From the NCBI GenBank assembly GCA_945949085.1, contig CAMFDJ010000001.1, positions 1 through 64,000 on the forward strand: a DNA stretch of 64,000 nucleotides, written 5' to 3'. The notes below the pieces were generated by a model. It saw nothing but the letters and a program-made list of their open reading frames with translations. It did no database searches and was not told where the DNA came from. The position numbers and the translations under genes are program-made. Source of the stretch: an uncultured Lachnospiraceae bacterium. Its GTDB lineage: Bacteria > Bacillota > Clostridia > Lachnospirales > Lachnospiraceae. This document shows, one piece after another, positions 47,866 through 56,263 of this stretch (positions are counted from its first letter, which is position 1; each line of letters starts with the position of its first letter).

Positions 47866-49227
47866 TTATTTGTCTTCTGTATTTTGATTCTGAGACTGAA
47901 CCGATGTCTGTTTTGGTATCTGTTCATTTTTCTTTTTGCGCTTATGAATCACGATATCTTGTTCCGATTCTTCCGGTGGCAATAACTCAATATATTCGTC
48001 ACCGCGTATCTCAGACAGATTCAGATAATCGCTTGTACTGGTTGATAAATGTTTTTTTCTGAGAGAACGCTCTGTCAAAGCCCTAACGCCGGCATAAAAT
48101 ACCGCAAAGATCGGCACGCCGACAGCCATACCCAAAATACCCCAGTAGCCACCCAGAACGGTAATCGAGAAAATAACCCAAAAACTGGATAAACCCGTCT
48201 TATTGCCTAAAATCTTTGGCCCTAAGAAGTTTCCATCAAACTGTTGTAATACAAGAATGAAAATCACAAAATAAAGTGCCTGTTTGGGATCTACCATTAA
48301 AATCAGTAATGCGCTCGGTATTGCACCGATATACGGACCAAAAAACGGTATAATATTTGTCACACCGACAATAACGCTGATCAGCATGGTGTATGGTAAT
48401 TGAATCAATGTCATACCAATAAAACAGATCAGTCCAATAATCAGTGAATCAGTCAGCTTTCCATTGATATAACCGCCAAATGTACGATTTACAAATCGGA
48501 TATTTCTGATCACTTCATTCGCATTTGATTTATTGAATATCGCGTAGATCATTTTTTTACACTGACCGGCAAAAATTTCTTTGCTGAATAACACATAGAC
48601 AGAAATAATCAAGCCTATGATAAAATTCCATAAGATTTTCAAGAAACCAACAACACTTGAAAATACAGTGCCGGATAGCTTTGAAAGAAATTCGTTGATC
48701 TGCGGCAATACTTTACTGTTCAAAAAACCTTCTACTTCCGATGAATATTGATTTAGCATCGAAGTCACTGTATCCTCCAGATCAGGGTTCTTTTCCAACA
48801 GATTCGTAAAAAATTTTTCCAAATTATTGACATATTGCGGAAATTGAACCGCTATGTTTTGAATACTGAAGATCAGCTGCGGAATGACCATTGCAAAAAA
48901 CAGGTATACGATAAACAAAATCAGTGCAACTGTAATGATGACAGATAAAAGACGGATTTTCTTTTTTCTCTTTACAGTAATATCTTTCTTTCGTTTTTCA
49001 AAAAGAGGGATAAAAATATTACGTTCCAGATAATTCACAATCGGAGTCATCAGATAGGCAAGAACCAATCCGTATATGATTGGCATGCTGATTGTAATGG
49101 CATTATGAAAGGCGGATTTGATCTTTACGGAATGAAACAGCATATAATAAAATAAAATAGAGGCAGCAATCACAAGAAATGCTGTAATGCCCCAGTATAA
49201 ATATTTTTTATCCCATCTGAATTTCAT
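47866..49227 (-). CDS. AI-2E family transporter (YdiK/PerM-like permease)
   Basis: A 453-residue polytopic protein of the AI-2E transporter superfamily. It has about eight hydrophobic segments and the family core YINGKLTDSLIIGLICF, NIIPFFGPYIGAIPSA and LGPKILGNKTGLSSFWVIF. The C-terminal 50 residues are polar. MKFRWDKKYLYWG at 49227 is used with GGAAAG ahead; the frame opens at 49260. Whether it exports AI-2 or another solute is unknown. Confidence 0.9.
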   Translation of the reverse strand: MKFRWDKKYLYWGITAFLVIAASILFYYMLFHSVKIKSAFHNAITISMPIIYGLVLAYLMTPIVNYLERNIFIPLFEKRKKDITVKRKKKIRLLSVIITVALILFIVYLFFAMVIPQLIFSIQNIAVQFPQYVNNLEKFFTNLLEKNPDLEDTVTSMLNQYSSEVEGFLNSKVLPQINEFLSKLSGTVFSSVVGFLKILWNFIIGLIISVYVLFSKEIFAGQCKKMIYAIFNKSNANEVIRNIRFVNRTFGGYINGKLTDSLIIGLICFIGMTLIQLPYTMLISVIVGVTNIIPFFGPYIGAIPSALLILMVDPKQALYFVIFILVLQQFDGNFLGPKILGNKTGLSSFWVIFSITVLGGYWGILGMAVGVPIFAVFYAGVRALTERSLRKKHLSTSTSDYLNLSEIRGDEYIELLPPEESEQDIVIHKRKKKNEQIPKQTSVQSQNQNTEDK

Positions 49228-49345
49228 ATGTCTTTCCGGTCCTCTCTCAATCCAAAACATGCATACTACAAGTTTATATTTTTGTGAATTTGATACTATC
49301 TTCTATCTATTACTCACTGCACTTTTATTCATCTGCTTTATTCAT

Positions 49346-49972
49346 TTATTTTCTGCCTTCTTCAACTGCTTCAATATATTGTTTCAGAAAAGCTACTGTT
49401 CCATCCACGCCCAGAATGCTACTGTTGACACTTAAGTCATATGATTCACTATACCCCCATTTCTTGGAGGAATAGTAATTATAATAACTGGCTCTCTGTT
49501 TGTCTTTTTTCACAATCATGTCTTTTGCCTTGGCTTCCGACACATTATATTTATCCATAATACGCTTCACCTTACACGGCATATCCCCATGGATAAAAAT
49601 GTTAACGCAATTGCTGTAATCCATCAGTGCGTAATCCGCACAGCGTCCGACAATGACACATGGACCTTCATCCGCAATCTTCTTAATGGCATTAAACTGC
49701 GCCAGAAAAACTTTCTGGCTGATTGGCATATCGATTAATCCTGTTGCATTATACCCAAAGGAATAAGTATCCATAACCAGGTTATACAAAAAACTGTTCG
49801 TAGGTCTTTCATCATGTGAAAGGATCAGTTCCTCACAAAAACCGCTTTCCTTGGCAGTTCGCGTCAAAAGATCTTTGTCATAAATCGGAATTCCATACTC
49901 TTTGGCAAGCTTGGCACCGATTTCCAATCCGGCAGAACCATACTGTCTTCCAATCGTAATAATTGTGTTCAT
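49346..49972 (-). CDS. Cytidylate kinase-like family protein
   Basis: A 208-residue P-loop protein of the cytidylate-kinase-like family. It begins MNTIITIGRQYGSAGLEIG, a Walker A variant lacking the classical GKST, followed by DKDLLTRTAKESG and IVGRCADYAL. The usual family role is nucleoside monophosphate kinase-like but the true substrate is unknown. ATG 49972 has AAAGGAGAG ahead. It is transcribed with the two membrane proteins upstream. Confidence 0.82.
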   Translation of the reverse strand: MNTIITIGRQYGSAGLEIGAKLAKEYGIPIYDKDLLTRTAKESGFCEELILSHDERPTNSFLYNLVMDTYSFGYNATGLIDMPISQKVFLAQFNAIKKIADEGPCVIVGRCADYALMDYSNCVNIFIHGDMPCKVKRIMDKYNVSEAKAKDMIVKKDKQRASYYNYYSSKKWGYSESYDLSVNSSILGVDGTVAFLKQYIEAVEEGRK

Positions 49973-50028
49973 AAGACCACTCTCCTTTTGAATCATTATT
50001 ATTCCATTTGATAAGGACTATTTCTGTC

Positions 50029-50556
50029 CTACTTTGCAATAGTGAATTGAAATTTGGATTTATCATCATCCAGATAGTCGATTGCGAAATAAAAGGTGTT
50101 GCCATCCTCATACATTAAATCATTCTTGTCAATCAGAACACGATATGTCGTCTGCATTCCGGCCGGAAGATAAACTCCCTCGTGTGCTCCGCCCCATCCA
50201 TCAGCTTCTTCATATGGGAGATGTAGCCTGCAGATTGCAACCAGATTGCCATCTTCATTCGTGATATGTACTCCATTTTCATAATTGTGCATTGTAGATG
50301 GATTTTGAACAGTCACATCATATGTATAAAAATCAGATGATGTGACTGACTTTTCGTCCATGCAGACAGCATTTACAATCTGCGAGAATTCACTTGAAAT
50401 CCGGGAAACTGCCACTTCATCACTAGTATAAATCTCAAGACCAATGATCTCGGCAACCAGACATATGCATAAAATTCCCGGCAATCGAAATGTTTGAAAA
50501 AACCATTTGAAAAATGCAAATATAACATTTTGAAAAAGCGTTTTTACAACCCACAT
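50029..50556 (-). CDS. Membrane-anchored extracytoplasmic protein, unknown
   Basis: A 175-residue protein with an N-terminal hydrophobic segment (about 20-38, GILCICLVAEIIGLEIY) followed by an outside domain of about 140 residues with strands such as TYDVTVQNPSTMHNYENGV and IYLPAG-type VYLPAGMQTTYRVL. The layout resembles DUF4352-type Ig-like proteins, without certainty. It follows the zinc-ribbon protein gene by 15 bases. Confidence 0.6.
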   Translation of the reverse strand: MWVVKTLFQNVIFAFFKWFFQTFRLPGILCICLVAEIIGLEIYTSDEVAVSRISSEFSQIVNAVCMDEKSVTSSDFYTYDVTVQNPSTMHNYENGVHITNEDGNLVAICRLHLPYEEADGWGGAHEGVYLPAGMQTTYRVLIDKNDLMYEDGNTFYFAIDYLDDDKSKFQFTIAK

Positions 50557-50571
50557 AATATGCAATACCCC

Positions 50572-51330
50572 TTACTGATCATCTGAAACAAAAGCTTCCC
50601 ATGCAATTACCTCATCCGGCATACGCTGGTCATCGACATACTGATAGGTATATAACAGAAAACGGATTTGATCGAAGCCATCGGGAACCAAATAAATAAG
50701 CCGTCCTTGTTCCTCATCCAAACAATCTCCAACCAAATACTCCTGCTGCAATTGCTCATAATCCAAACCGACTTCTTCCGCCAGACTATATTCATTGAGT
50801 GGTTGCAGATAATATGTCTGATCCAGACAAAGAAATACATCCGGTTTATAGGGGCAATACGCATCTTCTGTCCAGTTCATCTCGTAGGTAAGTGATAGCA
50901 GTCGATATCCTGCAGGCAGAACACTGTCCCACTTGTGAAAATAAGAACAACCCGTCAGTTTAAGCGTTCCACAGTGCAGTGAAATGGGCTCCTTCATATC
51001 CATGACTGTCGGTTCAAGCAGTCCAATCTGTTTCTGTTCTGCAACCTTTTGCTTTTTCAAGGTTGTGCTGCCCACGTAATATATGGCTACTACGATCATG
51101 CAGACAATGAGAATCACAGAAATGAAACGCTCTTTTCGTGTTTTGTTATTATCGAGATTGGAATCATATTTTGCAGCATCGTGCAAAATATGATCATGTT
51201 TTTCGGTTTGATACGTATTGTATGGATTATCCTGATTGATCCTGGAATGATATCTGCCACAGTTATCGCAGACACCTTCATTTTTTTCATAATCAAATAA
51301 TCTGCCACATTTTTCACATTTTATTTTCAT
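50572..51330 (-). CDS. Zinc-ribbon, single-pass membrane protein, unknown
   Basis: A 252-residue protein. The N-terminus has a zinc ribbon (CEKCGRLF, then CDNCGRYH), about 50 polar residues, a transmembrane helix (VILIVCMIVVAIYYVG) and a long external domain with EMNWTEDAYCPY and LVPDGFDQIRF. This type of sensor or scaffold arrangement is seen in many clostridial orphan proteins. Start ATG 51330 is used; TTG 51342 is an alternative. Its role is unknown. Confidence 0.62.
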   Translation of the reverse strand: MKIKCEKCGRLFDYEKNEGVCDNCGRYHSRINQDNPYNTYQTEKHDHILHDAAKYDSNLDNNKTRKERFISVILIVCMIVVAIYYVGSTTLKKQKVAEQKQIGLLEPTVMDMKEPISLHCGTLKLTGCSYFHKWDSVLPAGYRLLSLTYEMNWTEDAYCPYKPDVFLCLDQTYYLQPLNEYSLAEEVGLDYEQLQQEYLVGDCLDEEQGRLIYLVPDGFDQIRFLLYTYQYVDDQRMPDEVIAWEAFVSDDQ

Positions 51331-51434
51331 GAGCTCATCCAATTTACTCTATTTGTCGTATGTGTTATTGATTCATTGTTGAAAAGCAATCATTTTACGT
51401 CAAATTTCACAAATATGATTTCACATATATTTAT

Positions 51435-51443
51435 ATTATAGCA
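51435..51443 (-). promoter_or_regulatory. Extended -10 promoter of the zinc-ribbon operon
   Basis: Minus-strand TGCTATAAT at 51435-51443, identical to the element at 36393-36401, about 105 bases upstream of the zinc-ribbon gene. The stretch between holds nothing else recognisable. Confidence 0.55.
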
Positions 51444-51471
51444 CATTTTACATAAAGATGCATCATCAGAA

Positions 51472-51517
51472 ATAAAAAAGGCTATCCGGGCAATCTTGCG
51501 ATAGCCCGGATAGCCTT
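51472..51517 (-). terminator. Terminator of the NifU-like/GGGtGRT operon
   Basis: A 13-bp perfect stem AAGGCTATCCGGG / CCCGGATAGCCTT (51478-51490 and 51505-51517) with a TTTTTTAT tail on the minus strand, about 45 bases beyond the GGGtGRT stop. Confidence 0.92.
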
Positions 51518-51559
51518 CCTAAAATCATGATTCCAAAATGCTTTCCTGCATATTTAGAT

Positions 51560-52579
51560 TTAGAACTTACCTGCTGTAGCAGCTTCTTCGATAGAAACGG
51601 CTGTAGAAACAGTCATACCAACCATCGGGTTGTTACCTGCACCGATCAGACCCATCATCTCAACGTGAGCCGGTACAGAAGAAGAACCTGCGAACTGTGC
51701 ATCTGAATGCATACGACCCATGGTATCTGTCATACCGTAAGAAGCAGGACCTGCAGCCATATTATCAGGATGCAGTGTACGTCCTGTACCACCGCCTGAA
51801 GCAACTGAGAAGTATTTCTTGCCTGCTTCCAGACGCTCTTTCTTGTAAGTACCTGCAACAGGATGCTGGAAACGTGTCGGGTTTGTAGAGTTACCTGTGA
51901 TGGAAACGTCTACATTTTCTTTCCACATGATAGCAACACCTTCACAAACGTCATTTGCACCATAGCAGTTAACCTTTGCACGAGGGCTGTTTGCATCTTT
52001 TGAGTAGCACTTGCGTGATACTTCTTTGACTGTGTTTGTATAAGGATCATACTCTGTCTCAACAAATGTGAATCCGTTGATACGGGAAATGATCTGTGCA
52101 GCGTCTTTACCAAGACCGTTCAGGATAACGCGAAGCGGTTTCTGACGAACTTTGTTAGCTTTCTCTGCGATACCGATAGCACCTTCAGCAGCTGCGAATG
52201 ATTCGTGACCTGCTAAGAATGCAAAGCACTCTGTATCCTCTTCCAGAAGCATCTTACCGAGGTTACCATGTCCAAGACCTACTTTACGTGTATCAGCTAC
52301 GGAACCCGGAATACAGAAAGCCTGAAGACCTTCACCGATTGCTGCAGCAGCGTCAGCAGCTTTGCGGCAGTTTTTCTTAATAGCGATTGCAGCACCTACT
52401 GTGTATGCCCATTTCGCATTTTCGAAACAGATTGGCTGAATGCCTTCGATCAGTTTGTAAACATCAATTCCGGCAGCCATTGTGATATCTCTACATTCCT
52501 CAATTGAATTAATGCCATACTCTTTTAATACAGCAAGAATCTGAGGCTCTCTTCTTTCATATGATTCAAATAAAGCCAT
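51560..52579 (-). CDS. GGGtGRT protein, function unknown
   Basis: A 339-residue protein of a family named for a conserved motif, here SGGGTGRTLHPDN at residues 262-268. Other notable stretches are FLAGHESFAAAEGAIG, GLGHGNLGKML, ITGNSTNPTRFQHP and a glycine-rich end (GLIGAGNNPMVGM). No transmembrane or known catalytic motif is visible. It is 20 bases downstream of a NifU/IscU-like gene and shares its transcript, so an iron-sulfur or redox role is inferred. Codons look strongly adapted (few rare codons), suggesting high expression. I recall no demonstrated activity for the family. Confidence 0.9.
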   Translation of the reverse strand: MALFESYERREPQILAVLKEYGINSIEECRDITMAAGIDVYKLIEGIQPICFENAKWAYTVGAAIAIKKNCRKAADAAAAIGEGLQAFCIPGSVADTRKVGLGHGNLGKMLLEEDTECFAFLAGHESFAAAEGAIGIAEKANKVRQKPLRVILNGLGKDAAQIISRINGFTFVETEYDPYTNTVKEVSRKCYSKDANSPRAKVNCYGANDVCEGVAIMWKENVDVSITGNSTNPTRFQHPVAGTYKKERLEAGKKYFSVASGGGTGRTLHPDNMAAGPASYGMTDTMGRMHSDAQFAGSSSVPAHVEMMGLIGAGNNPMVGMTVSTAVSIEEAATAGKF

Positions 52580-52599
52580 GTGTTTTATCCTCCTATTCC

Positions 52600-53292
52600 T
52601 TACTCTTTTCTAGGGTCAATGACACGTGCAGCATCCTGTACGCGGCCATACTGACCGGAAGCTTTTTCGTATGCTGTTGCAGCATCATCGCCTGCTTTGA
52701 TGAAATCCATCATCTTTCCGAAGTTTACATATTTGTAACCGATGATCTCATCATCCTCATCCAATGCTACACCTGTGATATAACCATCTGTAAGTTCAAG
52801 GTATCTGGGTCCTTTTGCAAGGGTTCCGTAAGTTGTACCAACCATGGAACGAGCACCTTTACCAAGGTCTTCAAGACCGGCACCGATTGCAAGACCGCCT
52901 TCTGAGAAAGCAGACTGTGTACGACCGTAAACGATCTGTAAGAATAACTCTCTCATTGCTGTATTGATTGCATCGCAAACAAGGTCTGTGTTGAGCGCTT
53001 CCATAACAGTAAGTCCCGGAAGAATTTCTGCAGCCATAGCAGCGGAATGTGTCATACCGGAGCATCCGATTGTCTCAACCAATGCTTCCTGGATGATACC
53101 TTCCTTCACGTTTAAGGATAATTTACAAGCACCCTGCTGAGGTGCACACCAGCCTATACCGTGTGTGTAACCTGAAATATCCTTCACTTCTTTTGATTTT
53201 ACCCATTTTGCTTCTTCTGGGATTGGAGCACAGCCGTGATGTACGCCCTGTGCAACCGGGCACATTTCTTCCACTTCTTTTGAATAAATCAT
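52600..53292 (-). CDS. NifU/IscU-like iron-sulfur scaffold-like protein
   Basis: A 230-residue protein with an IscU-like core: IGCSGMTHSAAMAAEILPGL-type stretch (Cys77 onward) matches the IscU cluster region. Further Cys at 11, 21, 49 and 56 (GWCAPQQGACKLSL) provide possible ligands. The C-terminal 90 residues (KYVNFGKMMDFIKAG) are not in classical IscU. It forms an operon with the GGGtGRT gene. An iron-sulfur cluster assembly or transfer function is inferred from family resemblance. ATG 53292 has AAAGGAG ahead. Confidence 0.87.
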   Translation of the reverse strand: MIYSKEVEEMCPVAQGVHHGCAPIPEEAKWVKSKEVKDISGYTHGIGWCAPQQGACKLSLNVKEGIIQEALVETIGCSGMTHSAAMAAEILPGLTVMEALNTDLVCDAINTAMRELFLQIVYGRTQSAFSEGGLAIGAGLEDLGKGARSMVGTTYGTLAKGPRYLELTDGYITGVALDEDDEIIGYKYVNFGKMMDFIKAGDDAATAYEKASGQYGRVQDAARVIDPRKE

Positions 53293-53370
53293 GTGAAAAC
53301 TCCTTTCAAAGTTAATCTTATTTTCTCAACAGAATACAACCGAGGTATCCTGCGAAATTCACCTAGGCTA

Positions 53371-53390
53371 TTGTCTCATAATTGCGACAA
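53371..53390. promoter_or_regulatory. Pseudo-palindrome upstream of the NifU-like gene
   Basis: TTGTCTCATAATTGCGACAA has 8-base arms (7 of 8 pair) around a 4-base centre, about 80 bases ahead of the NifU-like start. The 8-4-8 geometry looks like a dimeric repressor operator; I cannot assign the regulator. Confidence 0.4.
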
Positions 53391-53441
53391 AAAATCCAGT
53401 TTTTTTTCTTATTTTTTACGTGGTGTAAAAAATTATATATG

Positions 53442-54149
53442 TTATATTGCAGAATACTGCTGCGTATCTTTTTTGAGCTTGATCTTAGGTGTGACTTTCC
53501 CCTCACCTTTATAAATGACATTTTCGTTGATCATACCTCTGACATTGCAGAGTGGATAAATGCTGACATTTCTGCCGATGATCGTACCGGGATTCAGTAC
53601 CGTATTGCAGCCGATCTGGGAGTAATCTCCGACGACTGCACCGAATTTGCGCAGCTTGGTATCCATTTTGCCGAGTGAGAAATTCACGACAACGTTGGAT
53701 TTGTCATTCTTGACATTGGAAGTAATGGCACCTGCCCCCAGATGAGATTTATATCCTAAGATGCTGTCACCTACATAATTGTAATGCGGAATCTGCACTT
53801 CGTCAAAAATAATGCTGTTTTTAATCTCTGTGGAATTACCGATCACACAGTTCTTGCCAATGATCGCATTTCCTCTGATATACGCACAATGACGGACCTC
53901 TGTGCCGGAATCGATGATACAAGGACCTGTAATAGAAGCTGTCGGTGCGATTTTAGCAGATTTGGAAATCCATACATTTTCACCTACTTTTTCAAAAACT
54001 TCTTCCGGAAGACTCGGTCCGAGTGCTTCAATAAATACCGCAATGCTTGGCAGAATCTCCCATGGATTCTGAACCGATTCTGATTCAAACATGTACTTTG
54101 CGATTGTGTGCTCCGTGTCAAGAAAATTTGAAACTTTAAAAATCTCCAT
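53442..54149 (-). CDS. Left-handed beta-helix (hexapeptide repeat) protein
   Basis: A 235-residue protein whose residues about 60-215 form hexapeptide repeats (KIAPTASITGPCIIDSG, IIGKNCVIGNSTEI, NPGTIIGRNVSIYPL), as in the C-terminal half of GlmU. No nucleotidyltransferase signature (GxGTRM) is present. An acyltransferase or sugar-nucleotide-linked role is possible. The start at 54149 gives MEIFKVSNFLDTEHT. It follows topB by 63 bases. Confidence 0.82.
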   Translation of the reverse strand: MEIFKVSNFLDTEHTIAKYMFESESVQNPWEILPSIAVFIEALGPSLPEEVFEKVGENVWISKSAKIAPTASITGPCIIDSGTEVRHCAYIRGNAIIGKNCVIGNSTEIKNSIIFDEVQIPHYNYVGDSILGYKSHLGAGAITSNVKNDKSNVVVNFSLGKMDTKLRKFGAVVGDYSQIGCNTVLNPGTIIGRNVSIYPLCNVRGMINENVIYKGEGKVTPKIKLKKDTQQYSAI

Positions 54150-54212
54150 TTTGACCCCTCCGTTTTTTATATTATTTTTTAATTATGTACCACTTCTGGA
54201 ACGGCATATTGT

Positions 54213-56261
54213 CTATGCCTTTTTGTTTTTCTTTTCCGGATAATAGGAACGCGCTGTCTCAAACTTTTGTCGCAACAGCTGCCCCTGTGCAGTTTGCTTG
54301 ACATAATCAGTCCGTCTTCTGACAAAGCCTTCCAGTTTTTCCATGTACTCTTCGCAGGTAATGCTTCCGTCAGCCACTCCTGTGAGACCTTTTTCCCAGC
54401 TTGCGGTAAGCTTCGGATCAAGGAGCGGTCTGATACTCACATCTACCACATCATAAATACTCTCTCCCAGCAGAGTTGGTGTGATGATCTGTGTTTTTTT
54501 ATTGAGCGAAAGATAATTATTATGAAACAGCTTTTTCAAAATCTCCGCGCGTGTCGCCGAAGTGCCGATACCACTTCCTTTGATCTGTGCCCGAAGTTCT
54601 TCATCCTCGATCAGCTGTCCTGCATTTTCCATTGCAAGTATCATGGAACCGGAATTATAACGTTTGGGCGGCGATGTTTCTCCTTCTTTTATGAAAAAAT
54701 CCTTTGCTTCGATTATATCATTTTTTTTCAGAGAAGAAAGCATATTCATGAAATTCTCATCACAAACATTTTCGTCCTGACTGGGATCGCCTTCTTCCCC
54801 TTCAGATTTTTCTTCTTTATCCGGTTCTTTTTTGCCGGAGAAGCTGTAGCGCATCAGTTCAAGATATCCTGCCGTTGACAACACTTTAAAATTGGCAAAG
54901 AAAGATTCTGACTCTTTTTGCAGCGTAAGTCCGACCTTTTGATACTGTGCCGACGGACAAAAGATACTTAAAAATCGCCTTACAATCACTTCATATACTT
55001 TTGCACTGACCGGCGAGAGTGAACCAAATGCCGAAAGTCCCTGTCCTGTCGGAATGATAGCATAGTGATCTGTAATCTGCTTATCATTGACATATTTTGT
55101 CTTTGCAAGCTTTTCATAGGTTTTCTTTTCCAAAATATATCTGACATAAGGTCCTACATTCATAAAAGAGGAAAGACCCTGAATATTCTTATGGATTTCC
55201 TTGGCAACTGCTGTCGACAGGACACGTGCGTCCGTTCTCGGATAGGTTGTCAATTTCTTTTCATAGAGTTCCTGTGCAATCTGGAGTGTCTGATCCGGGC
55301 TGATTTTAAACAGTTTCGCACACTCATTTTGCAATTCGGCAAGATTGAACAGAAGCGGTGGATTTTTCACTTCTTTCTTGCGCTCTATATTTTTTACTGT
55401 CATATGAAGCGGCTTGTTTGCTTTCAAAGAATCAATCAGCGCCAAAGCGCTCTCTTTTTCCTTAAAACCATTCTCTTTATATAAAAGCGGTGATTCAAAA
55501 TAAGAAGAACCTTTGACTGCCTTCCATTCAGCTTCGATCTCTTTTCCGGCGACAACAGACTTTGCCAGGACTCTGTAAAATGGTGTTTTGACAAAATTTC
55601 GTATCTCTCTTTCCCTTCCAACGACCATACCCAACACACAGGTCATGACACGTCCCACAGAGATGACCACATTTTTCTCCTGCCCGAGAAAGCTTTGAAG
55701 CTGTCTTCCGTATTTCAGCGTCAGAACACGTGAAAAATTAATGCCCATCAGATAATCTTCTTTGGCACGCAGATATGCGGCATCACAAAGATGATCATAA
55801 GCAGACAGATCCTTTGCCTCACGAATGCCACGCATAATTTCTTCCTCTGTCTGAGAGTCGATCCAGACACGCCTGCGCTCTTTGCCTGTCACATGAGCCT
55901 GCTGTTCTACCAGACGGTAAATATATTCTCCCTCCCGTCCGGAATCGGTACAGACATAGATGACATCAACATCCTCACGGTTTAGGATCTGACTGACAAT
56001 GGAAAACTGCTTTTTCACGCTGTCAATGACTTCATATTTGTATTCCTGCGGGATAAAGGGAAGTGGCTCAATTCTCCACTTTTTCCATTTTTCATCGTAT
56101 GCTTCCGGATAGCTCATGGTCACCAGATGACCGACACACCATGTCACGATTGCCTCTTCCGATTCCAGATAGCCATCCCGCGACGACATTCTATAACCAA
56201 GTGCCTTGGCAAATTCTTTTGCCACACTGGGCTTTTCTGCAATAAATACTTGTTTCCCCAT
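54213..56261 (-). CDS. topB: DNA topoisomerase III
   Basis: A 682-residue type IA topoisomerase that decatenates DNA. The TOPRIM domain starts FIAEKPSVAKEFAKALGY and has CTDSGREGEYIYRL; the active-site Tyr is in LTTYPRTDARVLS. The C-terminal part has no zinc-finger Cys clusters, as in many topB proteins. It starts 2 bases after the upstream ATPase stop, which is unusual for topB. Confidence 0.95.
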   Translation of the reverse strand: MGKQVFIAEKPSVAKEFAKALGYRMSSRDGYLESEEAIVTWCVGHLVTMSYPEAYDEKWKKWRIEPLPFIPQEYKYEVIDSVKKQFSIVSQILNREDVDVIYVCTDSGREGEYIYRLVEQQAHVTGKERRRVWIDSQTEEEIMRGIREAKDLSAYDHLCDAAYLRAKEDYLMGINFSRVLTLKYGRQLQSFLGQEKNVVISVGRVMTCVLGMVVGREREIRNFVKTPFYRVLAKSVVAGKEIEAEWKAVKGSSYFESPLLYKENGFKEKESALALIDSLKANKPLHMTVKNIERKKEVKNPPLLFNLAELQNECAKLFKISPDQTLQIAQELYEKKLTTYPRTDARVLSTAVAKEIHKNIQGLSSFMNVGPYVRYILEKKTYEKLAKTKYVNDKQITDHYAIIPTGQGLSAFGSLSPVSAKVYEVIVRRFLSIFCPSAQYQKVGLTLQKESESFFANFKVLSTAGYLELMRYSFSGKKEPDKEEKSEGEEGDPSQDENVCDENFMNMLSSLKKNDIIEAKDFFIKEGETSPPKRYNSGSMILAMENAGQLIEDEELRAQIKGSGIGTSATRAEILKKLFHNNYLSLNKKTQIITPTLLGESIYDVVDVSIRPLLDPKLTASWEKGLTGVADGSITCEEYMEKLEGFVRRRTDYVKQTAQGQLLRQKFETARSYYPEKKNKKA

Positions 56262-56263
56262 AT

